From Deltaproteobacteria bacterium (lineage in GTDB: Bacteria > Desulfobacterota > SM23-61), in the NCBI GenBank assembly GCA_016875165.1, contig VGSF01000002.1, forward strand, positions 97,033-131,623: 34,591 nucleotides of DNA, read 5' to 3'. The notes beneath the pieces are model-generated. The model was not told where the DNA came from. It saw only the letters and a list, made by a program, of their open reading frames with translations, and made no database searches. The position numbers and the translations under genes were made by a program. Positions 24,008 to 32,223 of this stretch are shown here, piece after piece. How positions within the stretch are numbered: the stretch's first letter is position 1; each line of letters starts with the position of its first letter.

Positions 24008-25201
24008 ATGAAACTCGCTGAGCGGGTCAACCGTATTAAGCCCTCCCCAACTTTTGCCGCTGCGGCCAAAGCCGCGACTATGAGGGCTAAAGGTATCGAA
24101 GTAATAAGTTTAGCCCAGGGGGAGCCTGATTTTGACACCCCCGAGAACATCAAGGAGGCAGCTTACAAGGCTATCCGGGAAGGTATTACCAAATACACTC
24201 CAGCAGCAGGATTTCCGGACCTTAAGGATGCCATCATTCAAAAATTTAAAAATGATAACGGGCTTACTTATGACCGCTCACAGGTCTTTGCCTCAGCAGG
24301 AGCCAAGCTCATCATCTACAATCTGGCCCAGGCTCTCTTTGGCGCCGGTGACGAGGTGATCATCCCTGCTCCTTATTGGGTTTCCTACACCGATATCGTT
24401 TTATTGATGGACGCCACCCCCGTTGTAATTCCTACCTCTGAGAAACAGGGTTTCAAGATATCCGTTGATCAGCTCAAATTGGCTATCACCTCACGCACCA
24501 AGGCCATTATCATCAACAGTCCCTGTAACCCTACAGGCGCCACTTATACAGCCGACGAATTAAAAGCCCTGGCTGAAATCCTGTTGCAAAAAAAGATTCT
24601 GATCATTGCCGATGACATCTATGAAAAATTTGTTTATGACGGGACGGTCTTCACCAGTATTGCTTCTTTGGGAAAGGAAATCCAGGATCAGACCGTTGTG
24701 GTGAATGGTGTTTCCAAGACCTACTCCATGACTGGCTGGCGGATTGGGTATGCAGCCGGATCTGCAGAAATCATCGCGGCTATGGACAAAATCCAGACCC
24801 AGAATGTTTCCAATCCTGTATCATTCTGTCAGAAAGCGGCCGTTGAGGCGCTGCTGGGTCCCCAAGATTCGGTGCAGAAGATGATCGCTGAATTTGACAG
24901 GCGCCGGCGTTATATTGTGGACCGTTTAAACGCCATGGAGATGATCAGATGTTCCATGCCCAAAGGGGCTTTTTATGCCTTTCCCAATGTCACCGGCCTC
25001 TTTGGAAAAAAATGGGGAGAAAAGCAAATATCCAATTCCTCGGACGTGACAGATTTCCTCCTGGAGGATGCCAAGGTAGCCGTGGTGGCCGGCAGTGGAT
25101 TTGGAGATGACAACTACGTCCGCTTCGCCTACGCCAATTCCATGAAAAATATTGAAAAAGGGATGGATCAGATTCAGGAGGCCTTAAAAAAGCTCAAATA
25201 A
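24008..25201 (+). CDS. aspC: Class I aspartate aminotransferase (pyridoxal phosphate)
   Basis: Transfers amino groups between aspartate and 2-oxoglutarate (or related acids). The 397-residue protein belongs to the subgroup Ib (AspC/AAT) class. ISLAQGEPDFDTPENIKEAA is the N-terminal substrate clamp, YTPAAGFPDLKDAI and the PLP-contact regions FASAGAK and NSPCNPTG follow, and the Schiff-base lysine is K237 in VSKTYSMTGWRIGY. The C-terminal substrate-binding arginine lies in NYVRFAYANS. GAAAGGAG lies 7 nt before ATG 24008. The open frame extends 80 codons upstream into repeat sequence, with no homology expected there. asd lies 3.7 kb upstream and also uses aspartate-derived metabolites. Substrate specificity cannot be fixed from sequence alone. 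Confidence 0.92.
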   Translation: MKLAERVNRIKPSPTFAAAAKAATMRAKGIEVISLAQGEPDFDTPENIKEAAYKAIREGITKYTPAAGFPDLKDAIIQKFKNDNGLTYDRSQVFASAGAKLIIYNLAQALFGAGDEVIIPAPYWVSYTDIVLLMDATPVVIPTSEKQGFKISVDQLKLAITSRTKAIIINSPCNPTGATYTADELKALAEILLQKKILIIADDIYEKFVYDGTVFTSIASLGKEIQDQTVVVNGVSKTYSMTGWRIGYAAGSAEIIAAMDKIQTQNVSNPVSFCQKAAVEALLGPQDSVQKMIAEFDRRRRYIVDRLNAMEMIRCSMPKGAFYAFPNVTGLFGKKWGEKQISNSSDVTDFLLEDAKVAVVAGSGFGDDNYVRFAYANSMKNIEKGMDQIQEALKKLK

Positions 25202-25204
25202 TTA

Positions 25205-25233
25205 ACCGCAGAGCACGCCGAGACCGCAGAGAG
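25205..25233 (+). repeat. Repeat B arm
   Basis: ACCGCAGAGCACGCCGAG then ACCGCAGAGAG, starting just after the aminotransferase stop. Its inverted partner at 25451-25482 lies in the Nudix 3' end; element A copy 5 sits between them. Confidence 0.7.
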
Positions 25234-25283
25234 ACAAATCAAACATCAAAATCGCCGATCATTTTTTTGTCTTTTTGTTTTCT

Positions 25284-25416
25284 GATGATCTCGTAAAAAG
25301 TCAGAAAAGCCGTCACTCCTGCGAAAGCAGGAGTCCAGAACTGCTTGAATTACCTGGATTCCCGCTTTCGCGGGAATGACGAAAATGGGGCAAAAAGGAC
25401 TTTTTACGAAACCCTC
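25284..25416. repeat. Palindromic element A, copy 5
   Basis: Ends GATGATCTCGTAAAAAGTC and GACTTTTTACGAAACCCTC. Left hairpin is GTCACTCCTGCG with GCAGGAGTCCAG; right hairpin is GGATTCCCGC with GCGGGAATGAC. It is nested between repeat B arms. Confidence 0.8.
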
Positions 25417-25443
25417 TTTTTTGATTAATGTAATGAATTTTTT

Positions 25444-25947
25444 TCATTTCCTCTCGGCGCGCTCTGCGTTCTCTGCGGTGAATATTGAGGCTTTTCCTTT
25501 AGCGGCAAAATAATCCCGCAGGATTTTTTCGTGATCGAAGGCCAGGGGGAGCGGAAGGTTTTTCTCGGTAAACACACTGGTACACTCTGCATCATCCCCT
25601 GGTCGTGGTCTCCCTTGCGCTCTAACAGTAAATACCGTGGAAATGGTGTGCTGCCGGGGGTCCCGTTTAGGATCTGAATAGGTGTGGAACTGGGAGATGT
25701 CTTCAACCTCCAAACCCGTCTCCTCCTTAGCTTCTCGGACCGCAGCCTCCTCCAGCGTTTCCCCGTAATCCACGAACCCACCCGGCAAAGCCCAGGCTAC
25801 CGGGGTGTTTTTCCGCAGGATTAAAACAATTCCCTTTTCTTCTGTCTCTGATTCCACCTCGATAATGATGTCGACCGTCGGAACGGGGTTTACATATCGC
25901 AGGGTTACAGCGCCGCATTTTGGACAGACAACGTCTTTTCCCTTCAT
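25444..25947 (-). CDS. Nudix hydrolase (ADP-ribose pyrophosphatase-like)
   Basis: Hydrolyses a nucleoside diphosphate linked to another group. From ATG 25947 (GGGAGG 7 nt upstream) the protein has 167 residues. A short N-terminal zinc-ribbon-like pair of cysteines is C8/C11 in [15 protein letters not shown], typical of a group of ADP-ribose or NAD-type Nudix proteins. The Nudix box runs from G57 ([20 protein letters not shown] then ETGLEVED), with all acidic metal ligands present. The C-terminal residues [13 protein letters not shown] are encoded by repeat B at 25451-25482, so the native end was probably near AAKGKA. A frame upstream of 25947 reads into element A copy 6 and is not part of the gene. 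Confidence 0.88.
   Translation of the reverse strand: MKGKDVVCPKCGAVTLRYVNPVPTVDIIIEVESETEEKGIVLILRKNTPVAWALPGGFVDYGETLEEAAVREAKEETGLEVEDISQFHTYSDPKRDPRQHTISTVFTVRAQGRPRPGDDAECTSVFTEKNLPLPLAFDHEKILRDYFAAKGKASIFTAENAERAERK
25451..25482 (-). repeat. Repeat B arm inside the Nudix 3' end
   Basis: CTCTCGGCGCGCTCTGCG then TTCTCTGCGGTGAA, inverted relative to 25205-25233. On the minus strand it encodes the [10 protein letters not shown] tail of the Nudix protein, parallel to the DUF1786 case at 9087. Confidence 0.7.
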
Positions 25948-25977
25948 GCCGGACCTCCCATTATCAGGATTTTCAAT

Positions 25978-26158
25978 GATGATGGTTTCGTAAAAAGTCG
26001 TCACTCCGGCCTGCCTGTGCCTGGCAGACAGGTGAAAACCGGAGTCCAGATAATTTATAAATATTTGAAAGAACTGGATTCCGGCTGGAATTTATCCCGA
26101 TGAAAATCGGGGCCGGAATGACAGAAAGACGCATTTTCAGACTTTTTAGGAGATCATC
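25978..26158. repeat. Palindromic element A, copy 6 (longest)
   Basis: Ends GATGATGGTTTCGTAAAAAG and AGACTTTTTAGGAGATCATC. The left hairpin is the CCTGCCTGTG/CAGACAGG type seen in copy 1. The right hairpin is the inverse of the left hairpin of copies 3 and 8 (CCCGATGAAAATCGGGG core). It is thus a combination of modules found in separate copies. Confidence 0.8.
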
Positions 26159-26240
26159 AGTGAGGGACGGGAAATTTTTCTTTGGCGATTCTGCCTGGCC
26201 CTCTTTGGCAGTTCGCTCGCCACCAAAAACCTTTAATTCC

Positions 26241-26277
26241 TTGACACTAAAAGATTTTCCTGTTATAAATTTATAAC
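26241..26277 (+). promoter_or_regulatory. coaBC promoter overlapped by a perfect palindrome
   Basis: TTGACA (26241-26246), 17-bp spacer, TATAAA (26264-26269). The perfect 16-bp palindrome GTTATAAATTTATAAC (26262-26277) covers the -10 box, as an operator would. The coaBC start is about 100 bp downstream. Confidence 0.65.
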
Positions 26278-26371
26278 ACTCTTCGCTGAAACGGCAATGA
26301 AAAAGAGCGGCTAACCTAACCTGCAGGGCTGAAGGATCTCGTTAAATACTCTTGTGTGAAAAAGTTTGACG

Positions 26372-27565
26372 ATGCTCAAAGATAGAAAAATCATCCTGGG
26401 AGTCACCGGCGGGATTGCCGCCTATAAAGCGGCTGAATTAGTCCGGGAACTGTTCAGGGCCGGGGCCGAAGTCCAGGTAATCATGACCCGGAGCGCCCAG
26501 GCTTTCGTCACTCCTCTTACCTTTCAGACCCTCTCTGGAAACCAGGTGACCACCGAACTCTTCAACCTCATCGAAGAATCAAAGATCAGACATGTGGCCC
26601 TGGCGGATAAGGCCGAAGCGCTGGTTATTGCTCCGGCCACGGCCAATATTATTGGCAAGATTGCCGCGGGAATCGCCGATGATATGCTCACAACCGTTGT
26701 TATGGCCACCAGAGCCCCGATTCTCCTGGCTCCGGCCATGAACGTGCACATGTGGGAAAATCCCATCTGTCAGGAAAACATTGCCAAACTACGGTCCCGG
26801 GGTTACCATTTCATAGATCCCGAAGCAGGTGAATTGGCCTGCGGGTATGAAGGGAAGGGGCGGCTGGCTGAAATTCCGGCAATCGTGGAGGAAATTCGTA
26901 CCCTTCTCTCTCCGAAAGATTTTTCCGAAGAAAAGGTTCTGGTCACGGCCGGTCCAACAGAAGAGCCCCTTGATCCTGTGCGTTTTCTGACCAACCGCTC
27001 CTCCGGCCGGATGGGTTTCGCCCTGGCCCGCGCCGCCCGCAGGCGGGGCGCGGAAGTTACCCTCATCAGCGGCCCAAATGCCCTTCCCGTTCCTCAAAAA
27101 GTCAAGTATGTCCCTGTTCGTTCCGCAGATCAGATGCGCGAAGCGGTCCTGAACCATTTACAAAACGCGTCTATCCTTCTTATGGCTGCCGCTGTTTCCG
27201 ATTACCGGCCTAAAAAAACTTCCCCTGAGAAGCTCAAAAAGTCTCTATTAGAAACTGTCTTGGAATTGGAGCTAAACCCGGATATTCTGGCCGAAGCGGG
27301 GAAAAAGAAAGATTCGCGAATCATAGTGGGGTTTGCCGCCGAAACTGAAAATTTATTGCAAAACGCCCGGGAAAAACTTAAGAAAAAAAATCTGGACCTG
27401 ATCGTGGCCAATGACGTAACCCTTCCGGGAGCCGGGTTCGAGGTGGAAACCAATATTGTCAAATTACTCGACCGATCGGGGAAAATAGAAGAGCTTCCCC
27501 TGATGTCCAAAGAAGATCTGGCGGATCGCCTTCTCGACCGCGTCGCCCGGCTAAGGAAATCATGA
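26372..27565 (+). CDS. coaBC: Bifunctional phosphopantothenoylcysteine decarboxylase/synthetase CoaBC
   Basis: Joins cysteine to 4'-phosphopantothenate (CoaB, CTP-dependent) and decarboxylates the product (CoaC, FMN-dependent) in CoA synthesis. From ATG 26372 the protein has 397 residues. The CoaC half (1-~180) has GVTGGIAAYKA, catalytic H74 in KIRHVAL, PAMN (N124) and the active-site cysteine C157 in LACGYEGKGR, all near E. coli numbering. The CoaB half begins with LVTAGPTEEPLDPVRFLTN, SSGRMGFALA, and continues with AAAVSDYRP and IVANDV. A TTG two codons earlier is possible. The stop overlaps the next start (ATGA). An unusually strong promoter with a palindrome precedes it. Confidence 0.96.
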   Translation: MLKDRKIILGVTGGIAAYKAAELVRELFRAGAEVQVIMTRSAQAFVTPLTFQTLSGNQVTTELFNLIEESKIRHVALADKAEALVIAPATANIIGKIAAGIADDMLTTVVMATRAPILLAPAMNVHMWENPICQENIAKLRSRGYHFIDPEAGELACGYEGKGRLAEIPAIVEEIRTLLSPKDFSEEKVLVTAGPTEEPLDPVRFLTNRSSGRMGFALARAARRRGAEVTLISGPNALPVPQKVKYVPVRSADQMREAVLNHLQNASILLMAAAVSDYRPKKTSPEKLKKSLLETVLELELNPDILAEAGKKKDSRIIVGFAAETENLLQNAREKLKKKNLDLIVANDVTLPGAGFEVETNIVKLLDRSGKIEELPLMSKEDLADRLLDRVARLRKS

Positions 27566-28302
27566 GACAGGAATCCATTTCCGCCAATATAAACCGCCGC
27601 GGTTACCAGGCGCAACTGCGGGAGATTGTCGTCGGCCTGAGGCATTACCTGGAAGAAGAGAAAAGCCTTGGTTTAGACGGATGGGCCCACTCTACTGCTT
27701 CCACTATGAAAAATGCGCCATTTCAACCCGGGGTCCCAAAAACCTCGTTTCCGGCAGATATGGAGGCTGTGCGAGCCGAATTAGGAGATTGCCGCCGCTG
27801 TAAACTGCACGCTTATCGCACCCAGATCGTCTTTGGAACAGGCAACCCCCAAGCCAAATTGGTATTTGTGGGTGAAGCCCCAGGGCGCGATGAAGATATT
27901 CAAGGCCAGCCTTTTGTTGGCCAGGCCGGGCAGCTTCTTACCAAGATCATAGAGGCCATCCAGCTCAGCCGGGAAGATGTCTATATCGGGAATATCATCA
28001 AGTGCCGCCCGCCGAACAATCGTAACCCCGAGCCCGACGAAATTAGCGCCTGTGAGCCTTTTCTCGTAAAACAGCTTCAGGTCATCCGCCCCAAGCTGAT
28101 TTGCGCCCTGGGGACTTTTGCGGCTCATACTTTGCTGGAAACGGACGAAAAAATATCCGACCTGCGGGGAAAATTTCATAAATACCAGGGAATTCCCCTG
28201 ATGCCCACCTATCACCCGGCGTATCTTCTGCGAAACCAGAGCCGCAAGCGGGAGGTGTGGGAAGACCTGAAAAAAATTAAGAAGGAGTATGAAAAACTTT
28301 AA
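27562..28302 (+). CDS. Family 4 uracil-DNA glycosylase (4Fe-4S)
   Basis: Excises uracil from DNA, countering cytosine deamination. The 246-residue protein has the family 4/5 hallmarks: four cysteines for a 4Fe-4S cluster (C77, C80 in CRRCKL; C148 in IIKCRPPNNRNP; C164 in ISACEPF), the catalytic water-activating motif GEAPGRDED (104-112), FVGQAGQLL, and MPTYHPAYLLRN as the C-terminal minor-groove motif. The first 65 residues, before PADMEAVRAELGDC, form a variable extension also seen in many bacterial homologs. It overlaps coaBC by 4 nt, so the two are co-translated. A palindromic repeat C directly follows and may act as terminator. Confidence 0.93.
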   Translation: MRQESISANINRRGYQAQLREIVVGLRHYLEEEKSLGLDGWAHSTASTMKNAPFQPGVPKTSFPADMEAVRAELGDCRRCKLHAYRTQIVFGTGNPQAKLVFVGEAPGRDEDIQGQPFVGQAGQLLTKIIEAIQLSREDVYIGNIIKCRPPNNRNPEPDEISACEPFLVKQLQVIRPKLICALGTFAAHTLLETDEKISDLRGKFHKYQGIPLMPTYHPAYLLRNQSRKREVWEDLKKIKKEYEKL

Positions 28303-28308
28303 ACCGCA

Positions 28309-28356
28309 AAAATCCCCCCTTGCCCCCCTTTTCTAAAGGGGGGCAAGGGGGGATTT
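28309..28356. repeat. Palindromic repeat C, copy 2
   Basis: AAATCCCCCCTTGCCCCCCT pairs with AGGGGGGCAAGGGGGGATTT around TTTCTAA. A following GGAAGTTATTTTCTAAC is shared with the flank of copy 3. It lies between the glycosylase and nfeD genes. Confidence 0.85.
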
Positions 28357-28390
28357 GGAAGTTATTTTCTAACGAAATAAGGGAGATCTA

Positions 28391-29686
28391 ATGGAAAGAA
28401 AGTATCTATTTTTAATCCTTTTTCTGCTGGGCGCTTTTCTCCTCTCGATTCCCTGGCCTTCGCCGGCTCAGAGGAAACATGTGGATGTAATCAAGATCAA
28501 TGACGCCATCACCCCGGCGATCGCTGATTTCATCAGCAAATCCATTGAACAGGCCACCAAAAATCGCGCCGAATGCCTGGTCATCCAGATGGATACGCCT
28601 GGCGGCCTGGATATGTCCATGCGGGACATCATTAAAGACATCATGAACGCGGAAATCCCGGTCATCGTTTACGTGGCTCCGAGCGGAGCCCGCGCCGCCT
28701 CCGCAGGAGTCTTTATCACTCTGGCTGCGGATATCGCCGTCATGGCCCCGGGGACCAATATCGGGGCTGCTCATCCCGTGGCCGTGGGCGGGGGTAAGAT
28801 GGACCGAACGATGACCGACAAAGTAGTCAATGATGCTGTGGCCTACATCCAATCCATAGCTGAAAAGAAAGGGCGGAACGTGAAATGGGCCGCCCAGGCC
28901 GTACGCGAGAGCGTGTCTATCTCCGAAAGCGAAGCCCTGAAAATTAAGGTCATCGACCTCATCGCCAAAGACCTCAACGATCTTCTGGAAAAAATTGACG
29001 GGAAAACCCTTGAGAAGCCGCGGGGAAATGTCAAGCTGGCTACCAAAGGGTTAAAAACCAATGTCATGGAGATGGATTTCCGCCAAAGGTTCCTGGCCGT
29101 TCTGAGCAATCCCAATATCGCTTACATCCTGATGATGATCGGCCTGATTGGCCTTTACTTCGAGCTTTCCAACCCCGGGGCCATTTTCCCGGGGGTTATC
29201 GGCGGCATTTGCCTGATTCTGGCTTTCTTCGCCTTTCGCACCTTGCCGGTCAATTACGCCGGAGTGTTATTGATCATTTTGGGAATCTTCCTTTTTGTAG
29301 CGGAGATCAAGGTGGCCAGTTACGGCCTGCTCACGATGGGAGGAATCGTGTCCCTGGCTCTCGGTTCGATCATGCTCTTCGAATCGCCGATTCCGGCCCT
29401 GCGAGCCTCCCTTTCGGTAATCATTCCCACGCTTTTGTTCACAGTCGGGTTCTTTGTTTTCGCCGTAACCATGGCCCTCAAAGCTCAAATGGCCAAACCT
29501 TCTACGGGGGCCGAAGGGCTGCTGGGGGAGATCGGAGTGGCTCAAACCCGGCTTTCCCCGGAAGGCAAAGTTTTTGTTCATGGCGAGCTCTGGAACGCCT
29601 ATACAGAAGAACCGATTGCCGAAGGAGAAAAAATACGCATCCTCAAGATCGAAGGGCTTAAATTGAAGGTAGAAAAGGTAAAATAA
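28391..29686 (+). CDS. NfeD/ClpP-class membrane serine protease
   Basis: A long-form NfeD protein (431 residues) with signal peptide (1-27), a ClpP-like serine protease domain, four to five membrane spans and a C-terminal soluble OB-fold (NfeD) domain. Catalytic residues fit the family: S104 in GARAASAGVF and K144 in MTDKVVND, spaced like the Ser-Lys dyad of the archaeal 1510-N protease. The GGLDMSMRDII and GTNIGAAHPV motifs are also diagnostic. Membrane helices occur at about 245-262, 264-290 and 297-330, then about 345-365. The C-terminal VGEIG-like segment appears as LLGEIGVAQTRLSPEGKVFV. These proteases cleave stomatin-like partners; the slipin gene lies 44 bp downstream, completing the conserved operon. 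Confidence 0.92.
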   Translation: MERKYLFLILFLLGAFLLSIPWPSPAQRKHVDVIKINDAITPAIADFISKSIEQATKNRAECLVIQMDTPGGLDMSMRDIIKDIMNAEIPVIVYVAPSGARAASAGVFITLAADIAVMAPGTNIGAAHPVAVGGGKMDRTMTDKVVNDAVAYIQSIAEKKGRNVKWAAQAVRESVSISESEALKIKVIDLIAKDLNDLLEKIDGKTLEKPRGNVKLATKGLKTNVMEMDFRQRFLAVLSNPNIAYILMMIGLIGLYFELSNPGAIFPGVIGGICLILAFFAFRTLPVNYAGVLLIILGIFLFVAEIKVASYGLLTMGGIVSLALGSIMLFESPIPALRASLSVIIPTLLFTVGFFVFAVTMALKAQMAKPSTGAEGLLGEIGVAQTRLSPEGKVFVHGELWNAYTEEPIAEGEKIRILKIEGLKLKVEKVK

Positions 29687-29730
29687 AAGGCAGAAATAAT
29701 TTTTTAAAAAAATAAAAGGAGGTAATTTCC

Positions 29731-30519
29731 ATGTCTGTAATTTCTTTTGCCGTTCTGCTGATTTTGATCCTGATGATCCTGGCCAGCGCCATTCGTATCC
29801 TCAACGAGTACGAGCGGGGAGTTATTTTCCGTCTTGGCCGGTTGCGCACTGTGGGCGGGAAGCCCACGCCCAAAGGACCCGGGCTGATTTTTCTCATTCC
29901 GGTGGTTGACAAGTTAGTCAAAGTCAGCCTGCGGACCGTCACCATGGACGTTCCGCCCCAGGACGTCATCAGCAGGGATAACATTTCCATCAAGGTAAAC
30001 GCAGTCATCTATTTCCGGGTCATGGACCCCATCAGAGCCATCGTCGAAATTGAAAACTACCTCTACGGAACATCCCAGCTTTCTCAAACGACTCTTCGTT
30101 CGGTCTGCGGTCAGGTGGAGCTTGACGATATCCTCTACCAGCGGGATAAGATCAACCTCCAGCTTCAGGAAATTCTGGATAAACACACGGATCCATGGGG
30201 CGTCAAGGTAACCGCCGTAGAAGTAAAGGGCATTGACCTGCCCGAGGAGATGCGCCGGGCCATGGCCAAGCAGGCTGAGGCCGAGCGTGAGCGTCGTTCC
30301 AAGGTTATCCGCGCCGAAGGCGAATACCAGGCTGCCGAGAGGTTGAAAGACGCCGCAGTTATCATTTCGGACCATCCCATGGCTCTGACCTTGCGCTACC
30401 TGCAGACCCTGACCGAAGTGGCCTCGGATAAAAATTCTACAACCATCTTCCCCATCCCCATCGACCTGATCAAGCCTTTCTTAAAGCTGGCGGAGCGGGC
30501 CGAGCGGAAATTAGAGTAA
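29731..30519 (+). CDS. Slipin (stomatin/prohibitin SPFH family)
   Basis: A 262-residue membrane-microdomain protein. A single N-terminal helix (residues 3-21) is followed by the SPFH domain: [51 protein letters not shown] and [10 protein letters not shown] coiled-coil segment follows ([20 protein letters not shown] and [12 protein letters not shown]), through which family members oligomerise. GGAGG lies about 9 nt before the ATG. It follows the NfeD-type protease gene by 44 bp, and this pairing is conserved in bacteria and archaea. The operon ends at a strong terminator 40 bp after the stop. Confidence 0.94.
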   Translation: MSVISFAVLLILILMILASAIRILNEYERGVIFRLGRLRTVGGKPTPKGPGLIFLIPVVDKLVKVSLRTVTMDVPPQDVISRDNISIKVNAVIYFRVMDPIRAIVEIENYLYGTSQLSQTTLRSVCGQVELDDILYQRDKINLQLQEILDKHTDPWGVKVTAVEVKGIDLPEEMRRAMAKQAEAERERRSKVIRAEGEYQAAERLKDAAVIISDHPMALTLRYLQTLTEVASDKNSTTIFPIPIDLIKPFLKLAERAERKLE

Positions 30520-30558
30520 AGAAATGGGCTAAACCGAAACTCATAACAGCGGCGTAGG

Positions 30559-30606
30559 AACAGGATGGGGCCCCTCTAAAGACCAAGGGCCCCATCCTGT
30601 TTTTTT
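30559..30606 (+). terminator. Rho-independent terminator of the nfeD-slipin operon
   Basis: AACAGGATGGGGCCC pairs perfectly with GGGCCCCATCCTGTT (15 bp) around a 13-nt loop and is followed by a T tract. It is the clearest terminator in the window. Confidence 0.93.
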
Positions 30607-30744
30607 AAGTCCTCCCGCTCTTGTGTATTCCTGAAGCGGTATCGATATATGATGAACCGCAGACTGCTGAAAACGCCGGGGTTTAGAAGTGCCTTACCTT
30701 AATGATGGAAATCAGTTCATTGTTTAGGAAATTTTTTCAACTTT

Positions 30745-30888
30745 GATGATCCCGTAAAAAGTCAAAAAAGCCGTCACTCCTGCGAAAGCAGTCCCGCCAA
30801 TGGCGGGACAGAACTGCTTGAATTTACTGGATTCCGGCTTTCGCCGGAATGACGAAAATAGGCAAAAAAGACTTTTTATGAAACCATC
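30745..30888. repeat. Palindromic element A, copy 7
   Basis: Ends GATGATCCCGTAAAAAGTC and GACTTTTTATGAAACCATC. The left hairpin is that of copy 5 with an extra small palindrome (GTCCCGCCAATGGCGGGAC) inserted at its base; the right is GGATTCCGGC with GCCGGAATGAC. Confidence 0.8.
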
Positions 30889-30913
30889 AATTATGCTTTT
30901 AATATTTCCGTGG

Positions 30914-30941
30914 TCTCTGTGTCCTCTGTGGCTAATTTATT
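30914..30941. repeat. Short repeat B variant, second copy
   Basis: Identical over 28 bp to 5321-5348 and again just downstream of an element A copy. Confidence 0.7.
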
Positions 30942-30956
30942 TTTATTGTTCCGGCG

Positions 30957-32198
30957 ATGCCGAATTGCTTTTTCCGCGCGCTTAGTGATGAAAAGGAATC
31001 TGTGGAATCCTGGAAAAGAAACCTTTACTGCCTCTGGGCTACCGAATTTTTAGCCGCCCTGGGAATGTCTCTGGTCCTTCCTTTTTTGCCGTTTTTTATT
31101 CGCGAGCTTGGCGTCAGCGACCCGGGGGAGGTGAAACGCTGGAGCGGATTTGTTTTTGCCGCCCCTTTTCTGGTGGCTACCTTTACCGGCCCTCTTTGGG
31201 GCTGGCTGGGCGACCGATACGGCCGGCGGGGCATGTTAGTTCGGGCGCTGGTCGGTTATGGTGGAACGTCTTTCCTGATGGCTTTTGCCGATACAGTTCA
31301 GCAGCTCCTTGTCCTCCGCCTTATCCAGGGTGGGGTTTCCGGTTTTATTGCCGCCACCCTGGCGATCGCAGCCAACACCACTCCCCGGGAAAAGATGGGT
31401 TATGCCATGGGGGTGTTGCAAACTTCCCTGACTACAGGGGCCGTTATCGGTCCATTCGTTGGAGGTCTTCTGGCTGACCAGATTGGATATCGCCATATCT
31501 TCTTCATTACCGCAGGCTTCGGATTCGCGGCAACTATCTTAGTCATTCTCTTGGTTAAGGAAAGCGAGCGGCCTCTCCATGATGCAAAATTCCCGGGAAT
31601 ATTTTCTAATTTCCGCCTGGTCTTCACTTCTCCGGCCCTGATCGCCATTTTTGCCGCCGGTCTGATAGTCCAGACGGCTGTCATGGCCATTCAACCTGTT
31701 CTTTCCCTTTTCGTAGAATTACTTTGGCCAACGACAAAGCATCTGGCTACGGTGGCCGGCGGAATTTTTGCTATTACCGGATTTGCCAGCCTTATCTCAG
31801 CCCCTTATTGGGGAAAACAAGGGGACCGGATGGGGTATAAAAAAATTCTGGCCATCACCCTGATCGGAACAGGAATCACCTGCGCGCCTCAGGCTTTCGT
31901 TAACCAGGCCTACCAGCTTTTTTCCCTTCGTTTCATCTATGGCCTTTTTGTGGGAGGAATTCTGCCGGCGCTTTACACTTTAACTTCCCTGAATGTTTCC
32001 GAAGAACGACGGGGCGGTATCCTGGGAATAACCCGCAGCGGTCTGCTTATCGGCAATGTAATTGGCCCGGTCTTTGGCGGGATTTTGGCGGCTTCATTGG
32101 GTATCCGCCCCCTTTTCATTTTTATGTCAGCCTTGCTGCTTCTCGTGACTTTATGGGCCGGGCGGATTATCAAAGAACCCAAAAATAGAGAGGAGTAA
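30957..32198 (+). CDS. MFS transporter (DHA1/multidrug-type)
   Basis: A 413-residue major facilitator protein with 12 predicted membrane helices in two six-helix halves. It has the N-terminal WATEFLAALGMSLVLPFLPF, loop motif A between helices 2 and 3 (GWLGDRYGRRGMLV), helix 5 motif C-like GAVIGPFVGGLLAD, and the second-half repeat WGKQGDRMGYKKIL. These place it with drug:proton antiporters such as the Bmr/TetA-like group; the substrate is unknown. The ATG at 30957 has no ribosome binding site and lies after repeat sequence. An in-frame GTG at 31002, with AAGGA upstream, would start at VESWKRN and fits the family length better. It appears monocistronic and converges on the DctP-like gene. Confidence 0.85.
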   Translation: MPNCFFRALSDEKESVESWKRNLYCLWATEFLAALGMSLVLPFLPFFIRELGVSDPGEVKRWSGFVFAAPFLVATFTGPLWGWLGDRYGRRGMLVRALVGYGGTSFLMAFADTVQQLLVLRLIQGGVSGFIAATLAIAANTTPREKMGYAMGVLQTSLTTGAVIGPFVGGLLADQIGYRHIFFITAGFGFAATILVILLVKESERPLHDAKFPGIFSNFRLVFTSPALIAIFAAGLIVQTAVMAIQPVLSLFVELLWPTTKHLATVAGGIFAITGFASLISAPYWGKQGDRMGYKKILAITLIGTGITCAPQAFVNQAYQLFSLRFIYGLFVGGILPALYTLTSLNVSEERRGGILGITRSGLLIGNVIGPVFGGILAASLGIRPLFIFMSALLLLVTLWAGRIIKEPKNREE

Positions 32199-32223
32199 GG
32201 GGTAGGGGGCAAGTTACAAACTA

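Larger units (their letters stand above)
25948..26371. other. Divergent region between Nudix and coaBC
   Basis: Holds element A copy 6 (25978-26158), about 80 bp of unassigned sequence, and the coaBC promoter with its palindrome (26241-26277). No additional gene is seen. Confidence 0.6.
30520..30956. other. Gap between slipin and MFS genes
   Basis: Contains the strong terminator (30559-30606), about 135 bp of unassigned sequence, element A copy 7 (30745-30888) and the short repeat B variant (30914-30941). No gene is supported. Confidence 0.6.
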
